Positions 4,914 through 6,058 of a stretch of DNA of 6,058 nucleotides are shown one piece after another. The notes beneath the pieces were generated by a model that saw only the letters and a program-made list of their open reading frames with translations, had not been told where the DNA came from and made no database searches. Every line of letters begins with the position of its first letter. The first letter of the stretch is position 1. The position numbers and the translations under genes were made by a program. Source of the stretch: Anaerolineales bacterium (GTDB taxonomy: Bacteria > Chloroflexota > Anaerolineae > UBA7937); the NCBI GenBank assembly GCA_030593425.1, contig JAUVHF010000100.1, forward strand, positions 1-6,058, written 5' to 3'.

Positions 4914-6058
4914 ATGGGTATGCGAAAAGTAGCCGTCGTGGGAGCGGGGATGACCAAGTTCGTCCGCCGCGCCCAGGAGACGGGCCAGGAACTGGCCTAT
5001 TTGGCCTCCAAGATGGCCCTCGATTCCTGCAAACTCACCTTGGACGACATAGATAGCGTGGCCTTAGGCACCGCCCCTGACGCCTTCGACGGCATCCATA
5101 TGAAAGGTGAGTACCTCAGCGACGGGGCTGGAGCCTGGGGCAAGCCGTATATGAGGTCTTATGTGGGCGGCGGCACCGGCGTCTTCGCCGCCATCCAAGG
5201 CTGGTACCACGTGGCTTCAGGTCTCTTCGACACCTGCCTTGTGGTCTGCGAGGAGAAGATGTCCTCCTGCCAGCCTCACCCCCAGGGAGCATTTCTAACC
5301 ATCTTTGATCACACCACCGAGCGCCCCTTAAAGCCCAACCTCCTTTGGATCTTCGCCCTGGAGATGAACCGGTATATGCATAGACACGGGCTGGAGAAAA
5401 AGGATATCGCCCTCGTCTCGGTGAAGAACAAGCGGAACGCCGCCGATCACCCCTGCGCCCTTCTGGGCGATCCCAACATCACCGTGGAGGATGTTCTCAA
5501 CTCCGAGGTTTTGGCCTGGCCGGTGCAGCGGCTGGACGTGAGCCCCATCTCCGATGGGGCCGTAGCCATAGTGTTGGCCTCGGAGAACATCGCCAAGCGC
5601 ATCGCCGACAAGCCGGTCTGGATTCGAGGCGTGGGCTGGTCGCTGGACAGCGCCTATTGGACCAACCGGGACCTCTACTACCCCAAGTATGTTGAATACG
5701 CGGCCCGCATGGCCTACGATATGGCTGGTATCACCGAGCCCCGCAAAGAGATCCACATCGTGGAGCCCTACGACCCCTTCGACTACAAGGAACTGCACCA
5801 CCTAGAGGGGTTGCTTCTGGCCGACAAGGGGGAAGCCCCTCGCCTCACCGCCGATGGGGTCACCCAGCGAGATGGGGATATGCCCGTCTGCCCCTCGGGG
5901 GGCCTCTTAGGGGTTGGCAACCCCATCGCCGCCGCCGGACTGATGAAAGTAGCCGAGATATTCTGGCAACTCCGGGGCGAGGCGGGGAAGCGCCAAGTTC
6001 CCGGCAAGCCCCGAACCGGCCTAGCCCAGGCCTGGGGCGACCTCATGCAAGTGGGCAC
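4914..6058 (+). CDS. Thiolase-superfamily protein B (Cys-less, His-less), 3' end outside window
   Basis: The frame is open from ATG 4914 to the window end (381 codons plus 2 nt), and only a few C-terminal residues are probably missing. It is a paralogue of thiolase A, sharing KVAVVGAGMTKF (5-16), LASENIAKR (221-229), FDYKELHHLEGL (289-300), CPSGGLLGVGNPIAAAG (326-342) and WQLRGEAGKRQV (351-362). The nucleophile region reads YVGGGTGV (83-90), with Gly86 where the catalytic Cys of CASGG belongs. The usual GH histidine is Asn336 in GVGNP. The HDCF-type motif is replaced by EPYDPF (284-289). The protein keeps the thiolase fold but has neither of these two catalytic residues. It may be a non-catalytic or differently acting partner of protein A, or an aldolase-type enzyme. 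It has a strong AGGAGG site. Confidence 0.87.
   Translation, partial: MGMRKVAVVGAGMTKFVRRAQETGQELAYLASKMALDSCKLTLDDIDSVALGTAPDAFDGIHMKGEYLSDGAGAWGKPYMRSYVGGGTGVFAAIQGWYHVASGLFDTCLVVCEEKMSSCQPHPQGAFLTIFDHTTERPLKPNLLWIFALEMNRYMHRHGLEKKDIALVSVKNKRNAADHPCALLGDPNITVEDVLNSEVLAWPVQRLDVSPISDGAVAIVLASENIAKRIADKPVWIRGVGWSLDSAYWTNRDLYYPKYVEYAARMAYDMAGITEPRKEIHIVEPYDPFDYKELHHLEGLLLADKGEAPRLTADGVTQRDGDMPVCPSGGLLGVGNPIAAAGLMKVAEIFWQLRGEAGKRQVPGKPRTGLAQAWGDLMQVG

Noticed and set aside
5328..6058. Minus-strand open frames of 157 and 91 codons inside thiolase B
   Set aside because: They are antisense shadows of the conserved thiolase frame in GC-rich sequence, with Gly/Val- or Arg/Ser/Pro-rich translations and no domain.

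Overview
The window looks like a piece of a bacterial chromosome of moderately high GC, with every supported gene on the + strand. Gene content and order (fabG, an Asp23/Gls24-type gene, nusB, tatA, tatC) are clearly bacterial. The Cys-less thiolase pair and the remnant of a cyclic-2,3-diphosphoglycerate-synthetase-like gene are of a kind I associate with Chloroflexota, thermophilic deep-branching bacteria and archaea. Chloroflexota, or a similar uncultured lineage, is my best guess, but this is inference from protein flavour and not from a marker gene.

Left part (1-2509): a tight co-directional run of housekeeping genes. It opens with the C-terminal half of a FabG-type 3-oxoacyl-ACP reductase. 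Next come an Asp23/Gls24 (YloU-like) protein, the antitermination factor NusB (TTG start, overlapping the gene before it), a TatA/TatB-family protein (ATGA overlap with nusB) and TatC (5-nt gap). Two small membrane-protein ORFs of unknown function follow; the second is only tentative. Overlaps and short gaps suggest one transcript. The Tat proteins would supply a twin-arginine export pore component and receptor.

Right part (2510-6058): a patchwork of catabolic or CoA-type genes and gene debris. A well-placed ribosome binding site leads into a 66-codon remnant, of which only the first ~41 residues look like a cyclic-2,3-diphosphoglycerate-synthetase/GTPase-like protein. Then comes a complete thiolase-superfamily gene (382 aa). 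It is followed by a two-gene unit: a 77-aa protein and an overlapping AbiEii/MNT-like nucleotidyltransferase, which resembles a toxin-antitoxin or defence-type pair. Directly after it lies a C-terminal fragment of a GxxExxY-family protein with associated short repeats, and then a second thiolase paralogue that runs off the window end.

The two thiolase paralogues match a pair that I recall occurring side by side elsewhere, usually near a DUF35 OB-fold protein; none is seen here, but the window ends too soon to judge. Both lack the catalytic cysteine of true thiolases, and the second also lacks the usual active-site histidine. They are therefore unlikely to be ordinary acetyl-CoA acetyltransferases. 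A thiolase-fold retro-aldolase (Ltp2-like) or a non-classical acyl-CoA enzyme is a reasonable hypothesis. The nucleotidyltransferase unit and the GxxExxY scar between them look like later insertions into an ancestral thiolase A-thiolase B pair.
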